DNA of 64,000 bases from Trueperella bialowiezensis (GTDB taxonomy: Bacteria; Actinomycetota; Actinomycetes; Actinomycetales; Actinomycetaceae): positions 1,488,001 through 1,552,000 of the forward strand of contig NZ_LR134476.1 in assembly GCF_900637955.1 (NCBI RefSeq). The letters are read 5' to 3'. Below the pieces are notes generated by a model, which worked only from the letters and a program-made list of their open reading frames with translations, had not been told where the DNA came from and did no database searches. The translations under genes were made by a program, and so were the position numbers. Positions 1-9,378 of the stretch are shown in pieces (within the stretch, counting starts at the first letter, position 1; every line of letters starts with the position of its first letter).

Positions 1-1151
1 TTGACGAACTGATCGCCGCGTTGGCGTCGGACCAGCGCAACACGGGCCGAACGGCGGTCATCATCGCCGATGCGCTGACTGGTGAGCCGATTGCGACCAG
101 GGAGGCGGATCGGCCGGCCCTTCCGGCGTCGAACATGAAAATCGTGACGGCTGCGGCCGCCCTGCACAAACTCGGCCCGGAAACAACCCTGCCCACGGTT
201 GCGTCGCTGACGGACGGGACCGTACACCTGGTAGGTGGCGGTGACGTGCTGATGACCGGCGGTAAGGGTGATCCGCAGGCGACGATCGGGCGTGCTGGTC
301 TTGCCGATCTTGCGGAAGCGACGGCGGCCGCGCTCAAGGACCGCGGAGCTACGGCTGTGAACGTGCAGGTTGATTCGTCGCTGTTTTCCGGCCCGCAGTA
401 TTTTACGGATATTGAGGGGGCTGACCGCGGTTACGTCATGGAACTGCGTCCGATCGCGATTGATCGCGGCCGGATCACTGGTCAGGGTTACCTGCCGAAT
501 CCCGACCTCGAGGCCGGGAAGGAATTTGCTGAGCGGCTCCGCGAGAACGGGATCGAGGTTGGCACTGTTGAGCGAGCTGCCGCCCCGCAGGAGGCCGCCG
601 AGCTAGCGCGCGTGGAGTCGGCGCCGGTGCGCGAACTGGTGGATCACATGCTCACCGTGTCAGATAATTCCGTTGCTGAGGTACTTGGTCACCTTGTGGG
701 GATCGAGGCCGGAAAGGGCGGTACATTTGCCGGTAGTTCGGAAGCGATCATGGACGCGCTGAACGAACTGGGTGTGCGGACCGACGGCGTCGTGCTCGGC
801 GATGCTTCGGGGCTGTCGGAGATGAACCGGCTGACCGCGAACTCACTCCACGACGTGTTAAACCACACGTGGGAATGTGACGCGTGTACGCTGGCTGCGC
901 TGCCGGCGGGGCTGCCCGTTGGCGGGCTGGATGGCACGTTGAGCAATCGTTTTCATGCCACGGAGATTCCCGGCCAGGTACGGGCGAAGACGGGCACGCT
1001 CGTGAAGGCGATCTCGCTGTCGGGATACATGCGAACTAATTCGGGCTATCCGCTCACGTTCGTCATCCTCATGGACGAGCTCGAGGAAGGTACGGCGCCT
1101 GCTTCCCGCGCGCTCCAGGACGAGTTCTTGGACAAGCTTGCGGCTCTATAG
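1..1151 (+). CDS. dacB: D-alanyl-D-alanine carboxypeptidase/endopeptidase (PBP4, peptidase S13), 5' end missing
   Basis: The reading frame is open to the window edge, so the N-terminus, including any signal peptide, lies upstream. About 382 residues are visible. The three active-site motifs of penicillin-binding proteins appear in order: SxxK as S-N-M-K (just after ALPA, near base 129), SxN as S-D-N (in VSDNSVAE), and KTG (in RAKTGTL). This spacing and the large insert between the first two motifs fit the S13/PBP4 family, which trims peptidoglycan peptides outside the membrane. The gene lies immediately before the DUF2342 metalloprotease and tilS, the order known from Mycobacterium and other actinobacteria. 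Confidence 0.9.
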   Translation, partial: DELIAALASDQRNTGRTAVIIADALTGEPIATREADRPALPASNMKIVTAAAALHKLGPETTLPTVASLTDGTVHLVGGGDVLMTGGKGDPQATIGRAGLADLAEATAAALKDRGATAVNVQVDSSLFSGPQYFTDIEGADRGYVMELRPIAIDRGRITGQGYLPNPDLEAGKEFAERLRENGIEVGTVERAAAPQEAAELARVESAPVRELVDHMLTVSDNSVAEVLGHLVGIEAGKGGTFAGSSEAIMDALNELGVRTDGVVLGDASGLSEMNRLTANSLHDVLNHTWECDACTLAALPAGLPVGGLDGTLSNRFHATEIPGQVRAKTGTLVKAISLSGYMRTNSGYPLTFVILMDELEEGTAPASRALQDEFLDKLAAL

Positions 1152-1184
1152 GTACGACGCCGGACGGTAGGCACGACGCCGGAC
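1149..1184. repeat. 19-bp-period direct repeat directly after the dacB stop
   Basis: TAGGTACGACGCCGGAC (1149-1165) is repeated as TAGGCACGACGCCGGAC (1168-1184), with one mismatch. The first copy begins at the dacB stop codon itself. Related GGCACGACG strings follow other stop codons in this window. Confidence 0.6.
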
Positions 1185-1191
1185 ACCCAAC

Positions 1192-1197
1192 TAGTCT
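1192..1197 (+). promoter_or_regulatory. -10 box of a leaderless promoter for the DUF2342 gene
   Basis: TAGTCT is followed by exactly 6 nt and then the ATG at 1204. No ribosome-binding site is present. A transcript would begin at or within a base of the start codon. Confidence 0.6.
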
Positions 1198-1203
1198 TAG
1201 AGC

Positions 1204-2151
1204 ATGAAGAATTCTGGACGTCGCATTCATCCCGGTAAGATTCGAGCGCTGTCGCGAGTGTTGTCTGGTGGCGGGCCGGCGTTACCTGAGGCGAAGGCGA
1301 GCGCAACTGTTGATACGCTCCGCACCCAGGCCCGGCGTGCCCCGGAGCTCGTTGCACAGATTACCGAGCTGGAAGATGCGGCGAAGGTCGCGGCTCAAGC
1401 TGAGGTGCTTGTGGTTGATCGGGCCACGTGGGCGGGTGGCGCTGCGGCGTCGATCGCGGCAATGTTGCCACCGGAAGATAGCCCGGTAGGTACGCCAGAG
1501 TTGGGCCTTGCGTTGGTGGCGTTCGCTCCGCGGATCCTTGGGCAGTACGATCCTTATTCGGCGCCGGATTCGCCGGGGCGCCTATACTTGGTGGCGCCTA
1601 ATATTGCTGATTTTCGTGCGGCCTACGATCTCGATCAGCGTGATCTTGCCCGCTGGGTGGCAGTTCACGAACTGACGCATGCCGTGCAGTTCGCGGCCGC
1701 TCCGTGGTTGCGCGAGGCGGTCGTGGAGCGCGTGGCTAAGATTTTACGGCTTGGCGAGGGCGATGAGCCCGATACTCCGGAGTCCGACGCCGCCGGCGAG
1801 CAACTGTTCAGCGAGGTCAAGGCGATCATGACACTGTTGGAGGGGCACGCCGAGTACGTGATGAACAACGTGCCCCGCCAGCGTATGCCCGGCCGGGACC
1901 GGATCGTGGAAGCGATGACTGATCGGCGCACGCCCAAAAATCCGCTGATCGCGTTCCTATCTAAGAAGCTGGGCGTGGCGGAGAAGCTCGCGCAGTATAC
2001 GGGCGGGGAGAAGTTCGTGGCGGCCGTCGTGGACGCCGCTGGTATGGACGGCTTTAACCGCGTGTTTGAGCGTGAAGAGAATTTGCCGACGTCGCACGAG
2101 CTTGAATCGCCCGCAGCTTGGGTGGCGCGCGTGATCGGGCAGGATGCGTAA
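1204..2151 (+). CDS. Zinc-dependent metalloprotease-like protein, DUF2342 family
   Basis: The protein has 315 residues. A gluzincin-type zinc motif H-E-L-T-H is at residues 155-159, within VHELTHAVQF. The family (zincin_2/DUF2342, also labelled coenzyme F420 biosynthesis-associated) is widespread in actinobacteria next to tilS and dacB; its substrate is not established. No signal peptide or membrane segment is seen, so it is probably cytoplasmic. The start ATG is fixed by the -10 box 6 nt upstream. The stop TAA shares its last A with the ATG of tilS, indicating coupling. Confidence 0.85.
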   Translation: MKNSGRRIHPGKIRALSRVLSGGGPALPEAKASATVDTLRTQARRAPELVAQITELEDAAKVAAQAEVLVVDRATWAGGAAASIAAMLPPEDSPVGTPELGLALVAFAPRILGQYDPYSAPDSPGRLYLVAPNIADFRAAYDLDQRDLARWVAVHELTHAVQFAAAPWLREAVVERVAKILRLGEGDEPDTPESDAAGEQLFSEVKAIMTLLEGHAEYVMNNVPRQRMPGRDRIVEAMTDRRTPKNPLIAFLSKKLGVAEKLAQYTGGEKFVAAVVDAAGMDGFNRVFEREENLPTSHELESPAAWVARVIGQDA

Positions 2152-3275
2152 TGTCGTTCCCGCCCCCGGCGCTGACTGCCGCCCGGCACGAGATGACTGA
2201 AGCGCTCGCCGCGATTCCCGACGGCGGGGCGGTGCTTCTTGCCGTGTCCGGCGGCTCGGATTCGATGGCGCTAACGAAGGTGGCGATGTGGGCCGCTCGC
2301 GGACGTATTGAAGTCTTCAGCGCCACAATTGATCACGGGCTGCGCCCAGAATCGGAGGCGGAAGCGCTCGCGGTGGATAACTACCTGCAACGGGTGGTGG
2401 ATCAATCGATCATCACGCGCGTCAAACCTGAAGGCGGCGATGGTCCGGAGGGGAATGCGCGGGCGGCGCGTTACGCTCGGCTGGCGGAGATCGCCCGGGC
2501 GGCCGGCAAAATGATTGCTTCGCGGCACGCCGGTTGGGATCCGCGCGGTCTGCTCGAGCAGTGGACGGCGTGGCCGGATGCGCCGATCCCGGTGCTACTC
2601 GGCCACACGTCGGACGACCAGGCAGAGACCGTGCTTATGGGACTCGGGCGCGGGTCAGGCGCGAGGTCGATTGCTGGCATGCGCCAAATCGATTCTCTGC
2701 CTGGCCATCCGGATGTGCCGATGATGCGCCCCTATCTCAAACTGCGCCGTCATGAGCTTCGCACGGTTTGCCGGGAACTTGACCTGCCGTGGGTGGACGA
2801 TCCCACGAATGACATCGACGGCGATTGGCGGGCTGCCGATGGCACGCCGCTGCGCCGTAGCGCGATCCGCCACACTGTCATCCCCGCACTTGAACAAGCT
2901 TTGGGCGGGGGAGTCACGGACGCCTTGTTCCGCACGGCCGCGATGGCGCAGGAAGACGACGAGTTCCTCTCCTCACTGGCGAACGCGATCGCCCACGATA
3001 TTTGCGAACCGGGCGAGGGCGGCGTCGTCGTTCTTCCGTGCGAACGCCTGGCGAACTATCCGCGTCCGCTGCGCACTCGTGTGCTACGTGAAGTCGTGGC
3101 AAGTGTGGGTAAAAGGCCGGGGGACCTCGTTTACTGGCATGTCGATGCACTTGATAGGCTCGTCATTGGAGAGGACAATAAGCTACATATCGACCTGCCG
3201 GGTGCCTTCGCTCGCAGGGAGTCCGATCTTTTAACCATCGCACCGGCTCGCGGCGCGAACAACACACCGGAGTGA
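2151..3275 (+). CDS. tilS: tRNA(Ile)-lysidine synthase
   Basis: TilS uses ATP to attach lysine to C34 of the CAU anticodon of a minor tRNA-Ile, converting Met identity to Ile. The PP-loop ATPase motif SGGSDS is at residues 33-38, followed by TIDHGLR and GHTSDDQAETVLMGL, both typical of the N-terminal catalytic domain. The protein has 374 residues and a short C-terminal part. The frame stays open upstream to 2118, but the ATG at 2151 overlaps the previous stop by one base (TAATG) and gives the expected N-terminus. It is followed by hpt and ftsH, a common bacterial arrangement. Confidence 0.92.
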   Translation: MSFPPPALTAARHEMTEALAAIPDGGAVLLAVSGGSDSMALTKVAMWAARGRIEVFSATIDHGLRPESEAEALAVDNYLQRVVDQSIITRVKPEGGDGPEGNARAARYARLAEIARAAGKMIASRHAGWDPRGLLEQWTAWPDAPIPVLLGHTSDDQAETVLMGLGRGSGARSIAGMRQIDSLPGHPDVPMMRPYLKLRRHELRTVCRELDLPWVDDPTNDIDGDWRAADGTPLRRSAIRHTVIPALEQALGGGVTDALFRTAAMAQEDDEFLSSLANAIAHDICEPGEGGVVVLPCERLANYPRPLRTRVLREVVASVGKRPGDLVYWHVDALDRLVIGEDNKLHIDLPGAFARRESDLLTIAPARGANNTPE

Positions 3276-3277
3276 CC

Positions 3278-3832
3278 ATGAGGCTCGAAGATTGCAAGGA
3301 TGACATCGTTAACGTGCTGATCTCTGAGGAGGAGATTAAGCAGCGTATGGCCGAGATGGGCCGGGAAATCAGTGAGGACTATCGCGGTAAACCGCTGCTG
3401 CTTGTTGGCGTGTTGCGTGGGGCGATCATGGTGATGGCTGATCTGTCTCGGGAGATTTCGGTTCCGTTGCAGATGGACTGGATGGCCGTGTCCTCGTATG
3501 GGGCGGCAACGAAGTCGTCGGGTGTGGTGCGGATTTTGAAGGATCTGAACACGGACATCACGGATATGGATGTGCTCATTGTTGAGGACATCATCGACTC
3601 CGGGCTCACGCTGGATTATCTGAAGCACAATTTGGAAAGCCGTGGCCCGAATTCGGTGCGGATCGCCACGTTCCTGCGTAAGCCGGACGTGCAAAAGGTG
3701 GATGTGCCGGTCGATTATGTAGGATTTGATATTCCAAATGAATTTGTTGTGGGCTACGGCCTCGACTATGCGGAGGACTACCGCCATCTGACGTTCGTCG
3801 GTACGCTCGCTCCGCACGTTTACGGAGGTTAA
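3278..3832 (+). CDS. hpt: Hypoxanthine phosphoribosyltransferase
   Basis: The enzyme salvages hypoxanthine/guanine with PRPP to form IMP/GMP. The PRPP-binding loop VLIVEDIIDSGLTL, with the paired acidic residues, is diagnostic of type I phosphoribosyltransferases. The protein has 184 residues, normal for the family. A GTG at 3272 is in frame, but GGAG at 3269-3272 sits 5 nt before ATG 3278, so the later start is preferred. It directly abuts ftsH, as in many Gram-positive bacteria. Confidence 0.93.
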   Translation: MRLEDCKDDIVNVLISEEEIKQRMAEMGREISEDYRGKPLLLVGVLRGAIMVMADLSREISVPLQMDWMAVSSYGAATKSSGVVRILKDLNTDITDMDVLIVEDIIDSGLTLDYLKHNLESRGPNSVRIATFLRKPDVQKVDVPVDYVGFDIPNEFVVGYGLDYAEDYRHLTFVGTLAPHVYGG

Positions 3833-6010
3833 ATGAGCGATCGGCAGCGCCGCATCCTCGAGGAGTTCAATCGCAAAGGGCGCAAGGATGACGACCACGC
3901 TAAGAGCGGCGAGGGTAAGAATAACGACGGCGAGAAGCCGGATGCGAACGATAAGGGCGATAGCAATAAGAAGCGGCGCCGGCTGTGGATTGTGACGGCC
4001 GGTCTGCTGATCGCTGGGATTATCCTGTTTTTCGTGTTGAAACCGGGTGGTTTCACGCCGGTCAAAACGTCCGAGGGCAAGCAGATTCTGGCCACGCAAG
4101 AGATCGAGAAGATCCAGGTGACGGACGGTTCACAGATCGTGCAGATCTGGCTGGAAAATGACTATAAGCCGACGGCGTTGGACGGCAAGGAGCTGGACGC
4201 CACGAAGAAGGTCCAGTTCCAGTACACCGATCCGGAGGCCGATCAGGTTGCCGAGCTGGTGAGCGAGGCGAACTCGAAGAACGGCTATAACTCTGTGGTT
4301 CCGCAGCAGTCGGCGCTGTTTTCGCTGCTGACGTTCATGTTGCCCATGCTGCTCATCGTGGGCTTTTTCCTGTGGATGATTCCGCGGATGCAGGGGCGGA
4401 TGGGCGAGTTCGGCAAGGTCAATCGCGACGGCGTGGATTCGGACCGGCCGAGCGTGACGTTTGACGACGTCGCCGGCGTTGACGAAGCCGTGGAAGAGCT
4501 GCGCGAGATCAAAGAGTTTATTGAGACGCCGGAGAAGTTCCGCAAGATGGGTGCGAAGATTCCGCGAGGCGTGCTGCTGTATGGCCCGCCGGGAACCGGT
4601 AAGACGTTGCTGGCACGAGCCGTGGCAGGCGAGGCTGGCGTGCCGTTCTTCCAGATTTCGGCCTCGGAGTTTGTGGAGATGTTCGTGGGTGTGGGCGCCT
4701 CGCGTGTACGCGATCTGTTTAATAAGGCGAAGAAGGTTGCACCCGCGATCGTGTTCGTGGATGAGATCGACGCCGTCGGCCGCAACCGCGGTTCAGGCAT
4801 CGGCGGTGGTAACGACGAACGTGAACAGACCCTCAACCAGCTGCTTGTGGAGATGGATGGTTTCGACGAGCGGACGAACGTCATCGTCATGGCTGCCACG
4901 AACCGGCCGGACGTTCTCGATTCGGCGCTACTACGCCCAGGGCGTTTTGATCGGCAGATTGCCGTGGACGCCCCGGATCTGGTGGGCCGCGAGGGAATTT
5001 TGAAGGTGCATGCCGACGGCAAGCCGCTCGCTGACGACGTGTCGATCGGGGCGATCGCCCGCCGCACGCCCGGCTTCTCGGGCGCTGATCTTGCGAACGT
5101 GCTCAACGAGGCGGCCTTGTTGGCCGCTCGCCGCGGGCATCCGAAGATTACTGAAGACGACGTCGACGAGGCGATCGACCGCGTGATCGCAGGCCCGCAG
5201 CGGCGCACCCGCGTCATGAACCCGTCCGAGAAGCGGGTCACGGCCTATCACGAGGCCGGCCACGCCGTAGCAGCCGCAGCCTTGCACCACACTGACCCGG
5301 TGACCAAGGTGACGATCTTGCCGCGCGGGCGGGCACTCGGCTACACGATGGTCATGCCGACCGAGGATCGCTATTCGACCTCCCGCCACGAACTGCTCGA
5401 CGAGCTCGTCTATGCGATGGGCGGGCGAGCTGCCGAGGAGGTTGTGTTCCACGATCCGACGACGGGCGCGTCCAACGATATTCAAAAAGCCACGGATACC
5501 GCGCGGAAGATGGTCATGGAATACGGCATGTCGCAGCGGGTGGGCGCGGTGCGGCTCACCGCCGACGAAGCCGACCCGATGACCCGCATGGGCGGAGGCG
5601 GCGTGCGCGAGCACTCCGACCAACTCGCACACACTGTGGACGAAGAGGTGCGCCAGCTCATGGACACCGCCGCGCAAGAGGCGTGGCAGATCATGATCGA
5701 CAACCGCCACGTCCTCGACCGGCTCACCTCCGTACTGCTCGAAAAAGAAACGGTTCTGGAAACCGAGCTCAAAGAGATTTTCCAGGACATCGTCAAGGCG
5801 CCCAAGCGGGAGCTGTGGCTGTCCTCGCCGCACCGCCCCGTCTCCGAGTTGCCGCCTGTGCCGTTGCCGCAGGTAGCCGCCGACGCCGATAAGACTGCCG
5901 ACGCCGACAAGCCGGCCGACGCTGAAACGCCGGCACAGATTGAGGCGCCGGCTGAGCCTGATACCCCGGCTGAGGGCACCGAGCAGGAGGGCGAGCGCAG
6001 TGACCAGTAA
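3833..6010 (+). CDS. ftsH: ATP-dependent zinc metalloprotease FtsH
   Basis: FtsH is a membrane-anchored hexameric AAA+ protease that degrades misfolded and regulatory proteins. The 725-residue protein has a highly charged N-terminal cytoplasmic tail of about 45 residues, a TM segment ([18 protein letters not shown]), an extracytoplasmic part, a second TM (about residues 160-180), Walker A GPPGTGKT near residue 250, Walker [13 protein letters not shown], the SRH with [20 protein letters not shown], and the zinc site HEAGH near residue 473. The C-terminus is an acidic Ala/Asp/Pro repeat tail. GGAGG lies 4 nt before the ATG. The ORF abuts hpt with no gap. Confidence 0.96.
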   Translation: MSDRQRRILEEFNRKGRKDDDHAKSGEGKNNDGEKPDANDKGDSNKKRRRLWIVTAGLLIAGIILFFVLKPGGFTPVKTSEGKQILATQEIEKIQVTDGSQIVQIWLENDYKPTALDGKELDATKKVQFQYTDPEADQVAELVSEANSKNGYNSVVPQQSALFSLLTFMLPMLLIVGFFLWMIPRMQGRMGEFGKVNRDGVDSDRPSVTFDDVAGVDEAVEELREIKEFIETPEKFRKMGAKIPRGVLLYGPPGTGKTLLARAVAGEAGVPFFQISASEFVEMFVGVGASRVRDLFNKAKKVAPAIVFVDEIDAVGRNRGSGIGGGNDEREQTLNQLLVEMDGFDERTNVIVMAATNRPDVLDSALLRPGRFDRQIAVDAPDLVGREGILKVHADGKPLADDVSIGAIARRTPGFSGADLANVLNEAALLAARRGHPKITEDDVDEAIDRVIAGPQRRTRVMNPSEKRVTAYHEAGHAVAAAALHHTDPVTKVTILPRGRALGYTMVMPTEDRYSTSRHELLDELVYAMGGRAAEEVVFHDPTTGASNDIQKATDTARKMVMEYGMSQRVGAVRLTADEADPMTRMGGGGVREHSDQLAHTVDEEVRQLMDTAAQEAWQIMIDNRHVLDRLTSVLLEKETVLETELKEIFQDIVKAPKRELWLSSPHRPVSELPPVPLPQVAADADKTADADKPADAETPAQIEAPAEPDTPAEGTEQEGERSDQ

Positions 6011-6587
6011 GTACGACGCCGAGCGCGTCGAAAACGCGGTGCGTGAGCTGCTGTATGGGATCGGAGAGGATCCGGACCGCGACGGGTTGCGGGACACCCC
6101 GAGCCGGGTGGCACGTAGTTACGCGGAGATTTTCGGTGGCTTGCACGACGATCCGGCCGAGCATTTGGACAAGGTATTCGACGTCGGCCACCAAGAAATG
6201 GTGCTCGTGCGCGACATCCCGATGTATTCCATGTGTGAGCATCACCTGCTGCCGTTCCACGGAGTGGCACACGTGGGCTACATTCCGGCAGGTGATGGCC
6301 GGGTGACCGGCCTGTCCAAGTTGGCGCGCCTGGTGGAAGGCTATGCACGGCGTCCGCAGGTTCAAGAGCGGCTGACGAGCAACATCGCCGACGCGATTGA
6401 TAGCCGCCTGGGCGCATCTGGTGTGATCGTCGTCGTGGAAGCTGAACACTTGTGTATGTCGATGCGCGGGGTGCGCAAGCCGGGGTCGAAAACGGTGACG
6501 TCGGCAGTGCGCGGCTCGATGCACGATCCGGCCACGCGCTCGGAGGCGATGAGCCTCATCATGGCTGGCACCTCGCATCGGGGCTGA
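6000..6587 (+). CDS. folE: GTP cyclohydrolase I, type 1
   Basis: FolE converts GTP to 7,8-dihydroneopterin triphosphate, the first step of folate synthesis. The 195-residue protein shows the zinc and active-site signature [19 protein letters not shown] and the later [10 protein letters not shown]. The chosen start is GTG 6000, inside the end of ftsH, with AGGAGG about 8 nt upstream; it gives the expected N-terminus ([16 protein letters not shown]). The longer frame back to 5940 would lie wholly within ftsH and resembles no FolE sequence. It heads the folate genes folE-folP-folBK. Confidence 0.93.
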   Translation: MTSKYDAERVENAVRELLYGIGEDPDRDGLRDTPSRVARSYAEIFGGLHDDPAEHLDKVFDVGHQEMVLVRDIPMYSMCEHHLLPFHGVAHVGYIPAGDGRVTGLSKLARLVEGYARRPQVQERLTSNIADAIDSRLGASGVIVVVEAEHLCMSMRGVRKPGSKTVTSAVRGSMHDPATRSEAMSLIMAGTSHRG

Positions 6588-6624
6588 ACTTTAATGCAGG
6601 CAGGGTAGCGGAAAGGGATTGCGA

Positions 6625-7428
6625 ATGAAAATCATGGGAATCTTAAACGTCACGCCGAACTCGTTTTCTGACGGCGGGAACTACATCGACCCGGACGTGG
6701 CGATCCGCCACGGTCGCGCCCTGATCAGCGACGGCGCGCAGATTATCGACGTGGGTGGTGAGTCCACTCGGCCGGGAGCCGAACCCGTACCAGCCGAGGA
6801 AGAGTGGGAGCGGATTGCCGGCGTCGTTGCCACGCTCGCAAAGGAAACTACCGTGTCGGTAGACACCTACCATGCGTATACGGCGAAAAAGTCGGTGGAG
6901 GCCGGCGCGCATATTGTTAACGACGTGACGGGCGGGCAGGGCGATCCGGCAATGTTTGCCACGGTGGCCGAGCTGGACTGCCGCTACATTTTGCAGCACG
7001 GGCGTGGCAACGCCCAGTCGATGAACGAGCTTGCTCAGTACGACGACGTCGTGGCAACCGTGCGCAGCGAGCTGCTGGAATCACGCGACCGAGCGGTGGC
7101 GGCCGGGATCGCGCCGGAGCGGATCATTCTTGATCCGGGGCTCGGTTTTGCAAAGGTGGGCGACATGGACTGGCAGGTGCTGCGCGGCCTCGAGGCGTTC
7201 CTTGGGGAGGGCCACCCGGTGCTTATTGGCCAGTCGCGCAAGCGTTTCCTTGGGCCGGTGACGGTGGGGGACAACCGCGACGTGGCAACGGCAGTCATTT
7301 CTGGACTGCTAGCCGATAGGGGCGTGTGGGCTGTGCGGGTGCATAACGTGGCCGCAACCGCGACGGCGATGAACGTCCACGCCGCCCTGGCTGGCCAAAT
7401 GACTGACTCCGGCGAAGGAACGCCGTAA
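6625..7428 (+). CDS. folP: Dihydropteroate synthase
   Basis: FolP condenses the pterin pyrophosphate with p-aminobenzoate and is the target of sulfonamides. Family landmarks are MGILNVTPNSFSDGG at the N-terminus, DVGGESTRPGA, DPGLGFAK, GQSRKRFLG and RVHNV near the C-terminus. The last is usually RVHDV; Asn here is a mild deviation. Length 267 aa is typical. TTG 6619 is in frame, but ATG 6625 is better placed after GGAAAGGGA (6610-6618). The stop overlaps the next ATG by one base. Confidence 0.93.
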   Translation: MKIMGILNVTPNSFSDGGNYIDPDVAIRHGRALISDGAQIIDVGGESTRPGAEPVPAEEEWERIAGVVATLAKETTVSVDTYHAYTAKKSVEAGAHIVNDVTGGQGDPAMFATVAELDCRYILQHGRGNAQSMNELAQYDDVVATVRSELLESRDRAVAAGIAPERIILDPGLGFAKVGDMDWQVLRGLEAFLGEGHPVLIGQSRKRFLGPVTVGDNRDVATAVISGLLADRGVWAVRVHNVAATATAMNVHAALAGQMTDSGEGTP

Positions 7429-8339
7429 TGCGAACCGCCACGATCACGCTGACCGGCCTGCGAGCACGCGGCACGCACGGCGTGCTCGACCACGAGAAGG
7501 TGGAGCCGCAGGATTTCGTGGTCGATATCGAGATGCGCCTGTCCACCCGCGAGGCGGCCGCTACCGACGACGTCGCATACACCGTGTCGTATGCGGACGT
7601 GGCCGACGTCGTCGTCGAGATCATTGAAGGCGAGCATGCCGACCTTATTGAGACGCTCGCGGATCGGATCGTGCGCAAGCTGGCACAGTTGCCGGTCGAC
7701 GCGCTGAAGGTCACGGTGCACAAGCCGAACGCGCCGATTGTGCATGAGTTTGCGGACGTGTCGGTCACGCAGGAGTGGGTGCGCCCGCGGGTGGCGCGCA
7801 CCTACGAGCTGGTGATTTCTATCGGCTCCAACTTGGATGAGCCGGAGGAGCACGTGCGCCGCGCGGTGGCCGAGCTCGCCGCCGTCGGCGAGGTAGTGGA
7901 CACATCGAGTCTGTACGTCACCGCCCCGCAGCTGCGCGCAGAGCAGGCGGCTCAGCCGGACTACGTCAACGCCGTCGCTAAACTCGTGACGCCCACACAT
8001 CCCAGCGACGTGCTCACCGATCTACAGCACATCGAAAACGTGCACGGCCGCGAGCGAACCGAACGTTGGGAAGCGCGCACGCTTGACCTCGACATCATCA
8101 CAGCGCGTACGGACGACGGCGAGCTGGAGTCGGATTCGCCGTGGCTGACCCTGCCCCATCCGCGCGCCCACGAGCGGCGTTTCGTGCTCGAACCGTGGTT
8201 GGAGATCGAGCCGGAGGCGGAGCTTGGCAGCCAGCCTGTGGCGGGTATTGTGGCCGGCCTGCCAGATCAGGGCGTGCGGCGGATGGGCGAACCGGCGGGC
8301 GAATGCGGCGGTGCCGATCTGCGAACGGGCAAAGAGTAG
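7428..8339 (+). CDS. folK: Dihydroneopterin aldolase–HPPK fusion (FolB-FolK)
   Basis: One 303-residue ORF carries two folate enzymes. Residues about 1-122 are dihydroneopterin aldolase (ITLTGLRARGTHGVLDHEK, with later HKPNAPI). Residues about 128-290 are 6-hydroxymethyl-dihydropterin pyrophosphokinase (ISIGSNLDEPEEHVRRA, RWEARTLDLDII, LTLPHPRAHERRFVLEPW). The fusion joins the steps just before FolP. It overlaps folP by TAATG. Mycobacteria carry folB and folK as separate neighbouring genes. I see no frameshift at the junction. Confidence 0.93.
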   Translation: MRTATITLTGLRARGTHGVLDHEKVEPQDFVVDIEMRLSTREAAATDDVAYTVSYADVADVVVEIIEGEHADLIETLADRIVRKLAQLPVDALKVTVHKPNAPIVHEFADVSVTQEWVRPRVARTYELVISIGSNLDEPEEHVRRAVAELAAVGEVVDTSSLYVTAPQLRAEQAAQPDYVNAVAKLVTPTHPSDVLTDLQHIENVHGRERTERWEARTLDLDIITARTDDGELESDSPWLTLPHPRAHERRFVLEPWLEIEPEAELGSQPVAGIVAGLPDQGVRRMGEPAGECGGADLRTGKE

Positions 8340-8342
8340 GGT
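8337..8342 (+). promoter_or_regulatory. -10-like box before the DUF3180 gene
   Basis: TAGGGT, which includes the folBK stop codon, lies 6 nt before GTG 8349. This is the same spacing as other leaderless starts here. The gene may also be read from the folate transcript. Confidence 0.35.
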
Positions 8343-8348
8343 GCGGCC

Positions 8349-8828
8349 GTGGCACAGAAACTCACCCCGACGTCGATCCTCATGTTGGCTGCGCTCGCGG
8401 CTGTAGCTGGGGTGACGTGCTTCGTGCTCTTCGCTCTGCTTATTCGTTCGGGGGCGAGCCCGGTGGGTGTGCACGGCCTGCTGTTTTTGGCGCCGATTGG
8501 TGTTGGCATTCTTGTGGCGTGGCAGGCCTGGCTGGTGCGCGCCTACAAGCTGGGCAAGCGCGCGATGGACCCTGTTCATGCCGCACGGATCTGGGTGCTC
8601 ACCCAGGCGACGTCGAGAGCCGGCGCCCTTCTGTGCGGCGGAGCGGCTGGGATCAGCGTCGCATACTGGCTGGGCGGGCCCACCGCGTACCTAACGGAGC
8701 AGGCGATCAACGCTGGGCTTGCCGCTTTCGGCGCGTTGGTGATGACGGTGGCCGGGCTGATCGGAGAACGCTGGTGTATGGTCGACGACGACGGGCAGCC
8801 AGAAACCACCCAGGCGGCCGGAGCGTAG
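8349..8828 (+). CDS. DUF3180 family membrane protein
   Basis: This 159-residue protein has four predicted membrane helices: about residues 9-30 (ILMLAALAAVAGVTCFVLFALLI), 42-60, 90-107 and 120-138, with a short acidic C-terminus. The family is conserved in actinobacteria immediately after folK (as Rv3605c follows folK in M. tuberculosis); its function is unknown. The GTG start follows folBK by 9 nt and has no clear ribosome-binding site. Confidence 0.8.
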   Translation: MAQKLTPTSILMLAALAAVAGVTCFVLFALLIRSGASPVGVHGLLFLAPIGVGILVAWQAWLVRAYKLGKRAMDPVHAARIWVLTQATSRAGALLCGGAAGISVAYWLGGPTAYLTEQAINAGLAAFGALVMTVAGLIGERWCMVDDDGQPETTQAAGA

Positions 8829-8871
8829 CGCAATCCGTCTCGAGGGTGATGGAACCATCGGCTGCAGGCTT

Positions 8872-8877
8872 TACACT
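8872..8877 (+). promoter_or_regulatory. -10 box of a leaderless promoter for the PH-domain pair
   Basis: TACACT is followed by exactly 6 nt and the ATG at 8884. No ribosome-binding site lies between. Confidence 0.6.
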
Positions 8878-8883
8878 GGCTTT

Positions 8884-9378
8884 ATGACTAGTCCGTTCGC
8901 ACAAACGGTGCAGTTCACGCCGTTGCATCCGAAGTTTAAAACAGTGGCCATTATCCGCTGGGGAGCCCTCGCCGCCGCGATCATTATTGCGACTTTTGCT
9001 GGCGCGATCGGTGGCTATCTCGGCTCGTCGAACCCGCTGTGGTGGCTCCTACCCGTCGCGGGCGTGTTATGCGGAATCTGGCTCGTGTGGCTAGCACTTC
9101 GCCGCGCCCGGGCATTCGGCTACGCGGAACTCGACAACGAACTGCTGGTCCGTTCAGGGATCATGTTCCACCGCGTGTCCGTGGTGCCTTACGGGCGCAT
9201 GCAACAGGTGAACGTCGAAACCGGGCCGCTCCTGAAGCGTTACGGGCTGGCCTCAGTGGAACTCGTAACTGCCTCGGCGGATACGAACGCGTCGATCCCC
9301 GGCGTCGCAATTGAAGAAGCCGAACGGCTACGCGATAAGCTCACCGCGCTTGGCGAAGCGAACATGGAGGGGCTGTGA
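8884..9378 (+). CDS. Membrane protein with bacterial PH domain (YdbS-like)
   Basis: The 164-residue protein has two adjacent TM helices (about residues 25-45 and 51-70) followed by a bPH_2 domain, seen in the pattern LDNELLVRSGIMFHRVSVVPYGRMQQVNVETGPLLKRYGLASVEL. In Bacillus the YdbS/YdbT pair has been linked to resistance to antimicrobial compounds; a role here is only inferred. Its last codons overlap the next gene by 4 nt (GTGA), so the two are translationally coupled and probably form a complex. Confidence 0.8.
   Translation: MTSPFAQTVQFTPLHPKFKTVAIIRWGALAAAIIIATFAGAIGGYLGSSNPLWWLLPVAGVLCGIWLVWLALRRARAFGYAELDNELLVRSGIMFHRVSVVPYGRMQQVNVETGPLLKRYGLASVELVTASADTNASIPGVAIEEAERLRDKLTALGEANMEGL

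Noticed and set aside
3131-4099. 322-codon ORF on the minus strand across tilS, hpt and ftsH
   Set aside because: It is antisense to three well-supported genes and its translation is rich in His/Arg, as expected from the reverse strand of high-GC coding DNA.
8141-8887. 248-codon ORF spanning the end of folBK and the DUF3180 gene
   Set aside because: It runs in a different frame over two supported genes and translates to Arg/Gly-rich sequence without motifs.
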